Assembly (NCBI RefSeq): GCF_038396765.1
Contig: NZ_CP150096.1
Location: forward strand, 1-64,000
Direction: 5' to 3'
Origin: Chitinophaga caseinilytica
GTDB lineage: Bacteria; Bacteroidota; Bacteroidia; Chitinophagales; Chitinophagaceae
Length of the DNA stretch: 64,000 nucleotides
Part shown: positions 63,159 to 64,000 of the stretch, piece by piece
Numbering within the stretch: the stretch's first letter is position 1
Layout: every line of letters begins with the position of its first letter
Program-made: the position numbers and the translations under genes
Notes under the pieces: generated by a model
What the model was told of the DNA's origin: nothing
The model's input: the letters and a program-made list of their open reading frames with translations, nothing else
Database searches by the model: none

Positions 63159-63920
63159 ATGAAGACTGGAAAAACCGCACTCATTACCGGCGCTACCGCC
63201 GGGTTCGGAGAAGCCTGCGCAGAAAGGTTCGCGCGGGAAGGATATCGCCTGATCGTTACCGGCAGAAGAAAGGAAAGGCTGGCCGCCCTGCAACAGAAGC
63301 TGGAAGAAGGTTTCGGGGCGGAAGTAATGCCACTGGAATTCGACGTCCGGTCCCGGGAGGCCGTTACCGCCGCGCTGGAAAGCCTGCCAGACAACTGGCG
63401 GCAGATCGATGTGCTGGTGAACAATGCCGGCCTTGCGCTCGACCTTTCCACCATCGACGAAGGGAATGTGGACGATTGGGAAACGATGATCGACACGAAC
63501 GTGAAGGGGCTTTTATACGTGAGCCGCACCGTGATCCCCTGGATGAAAGCACGGAAAAGCGGGCACATCATCAACATCGGTTCTACCGCCGCCAAGATCG
63601 TTTATGCCAAAGGGAATGTGTATTGTGCCACCAAAGCGGCCGTTGACGCGCTGTCGCAGGGCATGCGGATCGATCTGCTGCCTTACGGGATCAAGGTGAC
63701 GGCGGTGCACCCCGGAGCCGCGGAAACCGAGTTCTCGCTCGTGCGCTTCAAAGGCGATGAAAGTCGCGCCAAAGACGTTTACACTGGTTTTCAACCGCTT
63801 AAAGCGGAAGATGTGGCGGATGTGGTTTGGTATTGCGCTTCCCTGCCGGCGCATGTCTGCATCAACGACCTCGTGGTGACCGCAACGGCGCAGGCGAACG
63901 CTTATTATACCTTCAAATAA
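63159..63920 (+). CDS. SDR family NAD(P)-dependent oxidoreductase
   Basis: 253 residues, classical short-chain dehydrogenase. The cofactor motif TGATAGFGEA is near the N-terminus, RRKERLAAL suggests NADP preference, and NNAG (about 90) and GSTAAK lead to the active-site Tyr155-x3-Lys159 (YCATK). It is closest to the YdfG/serine-3-dehydrogenase-like group (HPGAAETEFSLVRFKGD). The ATG at 63159 is 11 nt after the previous stop; the longer frame from 63027 is a shadow of that gene. Confidence 0.9.
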   Translation: MKTGKTALITGATAGFGEACAERFAREGYRLIVTGRRKERLAALQQKLEEGFGAEVMPLEFDVRSREAVTAALESLPDNWRQIDVLVNNAGLALDLSTIDEGNVDDWETMIDTNVKGLLYVSRTVIPWMKARKSGHIINIGSTAAKIVYAKGNVYCATKAAVDALSQGMRIDLLPYGIKVTAVHPGAAETEFSLVRFKGDESRAKDVYTGFQPLKAEDVADVVWYCASLPAHVCINDLVVTATAQANAYYTFK

Positions 63921-63963
63921 AAAACTACACATTAGTGTTATTATACATTTTATAATTATCTAT

Positions 63964-63971
63964 TATATTTG
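63964..63971 (+). promoter_or_regulatory. Candidate -7 element for a gene beyond the window
   Basis: TATATTTG in an AT-rich stretch after the SDR stop. It would drive a plus-strand gene starting beyond position 64000. Confidence 0.35.
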
Positions 63972-64000
63972 AAATCCCTATAAATTGGGAGAGCCGTAGG

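Overview
The window is chromosomal DNA of a Bacteroidota bacterium, most likely a Chitinophaga-like member of the Chitinophagaceae. The evidence is a FecI/FecR/STN regulatory set, a protein ending in a CHU_C (gliding-motility/type IX secretion) sorting domain, a PorE-like OmpA protein, a free-standing PurS, moderately high GC, and repeated Bacteroidota-type -7 promoter elements (TAnnTTTG) with no Shine-Dalgarno signals. No rRNA, tRNA or CRISPR array was seen.

Layout. 0-4.5 kb: citrate synthase (partial), an LptF/LptG-type permease, tgt, a family 2 glycosyltransferase and rsmG. 4.5-11.5 kb: a cation efflux carrier, a sigma factor with two small downstream genes, a DinB-like protein, a FecI-type sigma/FecR anti-sigma pair coupled to an unusual STN-beta-barrel protein instead of a SusC receptor, and a radical SAM/SPASM protein. 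11.5-13.4 kb: a secreted M1 peptidase.

13.5-42.1 kb: one long minus-strand run of about 20 genes that forms a complete extracellular contractile injection system (eCIS; Afp/PVC/MAC-like, phage-tail-derived). In transcription order it holds: Pvc16-like cap, an unknown protein, two sheath paralogues, two tube proteins, a DUF5908 protein, LysM tube adaptor, VgrG-like spike, PAAR tip, gp25, baseplate J (Afp11-like), an S74-chaperoned fibre, a second large baseplate protein (Afp12-like), tape measure, a membrane-anchored VWA protein, a DUF4157 (eCIS_core) protein with a metzincin-like protease domain, the AAA+ ATPase, a GH46 chitosanase-like enzyme, and a 1315-residue DUF4157 protein with six CxxC motifs. 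The last group looks like the cargo end of the system. The two DUF4157 proteins share an N-terminal header and carry different C-terminal payloads.

42.1-43.1 kb: an AT-richer edge with a VOC protein and a broken reading frame. 43.1-50.1 kb: housekeeping genes (rsmI, purS, pssA, an M24 aminopeptidase P, pckA, folD, queE). 50.2-54.9 kb: a plastic region with a small membrane protein, three 221-bp tandem units, a frameshifted PorE-like gene, a DUF1569/DinB-like gene and a separate 167-bp tandem array. 54.9-64 kb: acid phosphatase lipoprotein, dprA, guaB, lnt, an alpha/beta hydrolase, the CHU_C protein and an SDR oxidoreductase.

Several genes (folD, queE, lnt, the glycosyltransferase) have TAnnTTTG only 3-6 nt before their ATG, which implies leaderless or nearly leaderless transcripts.
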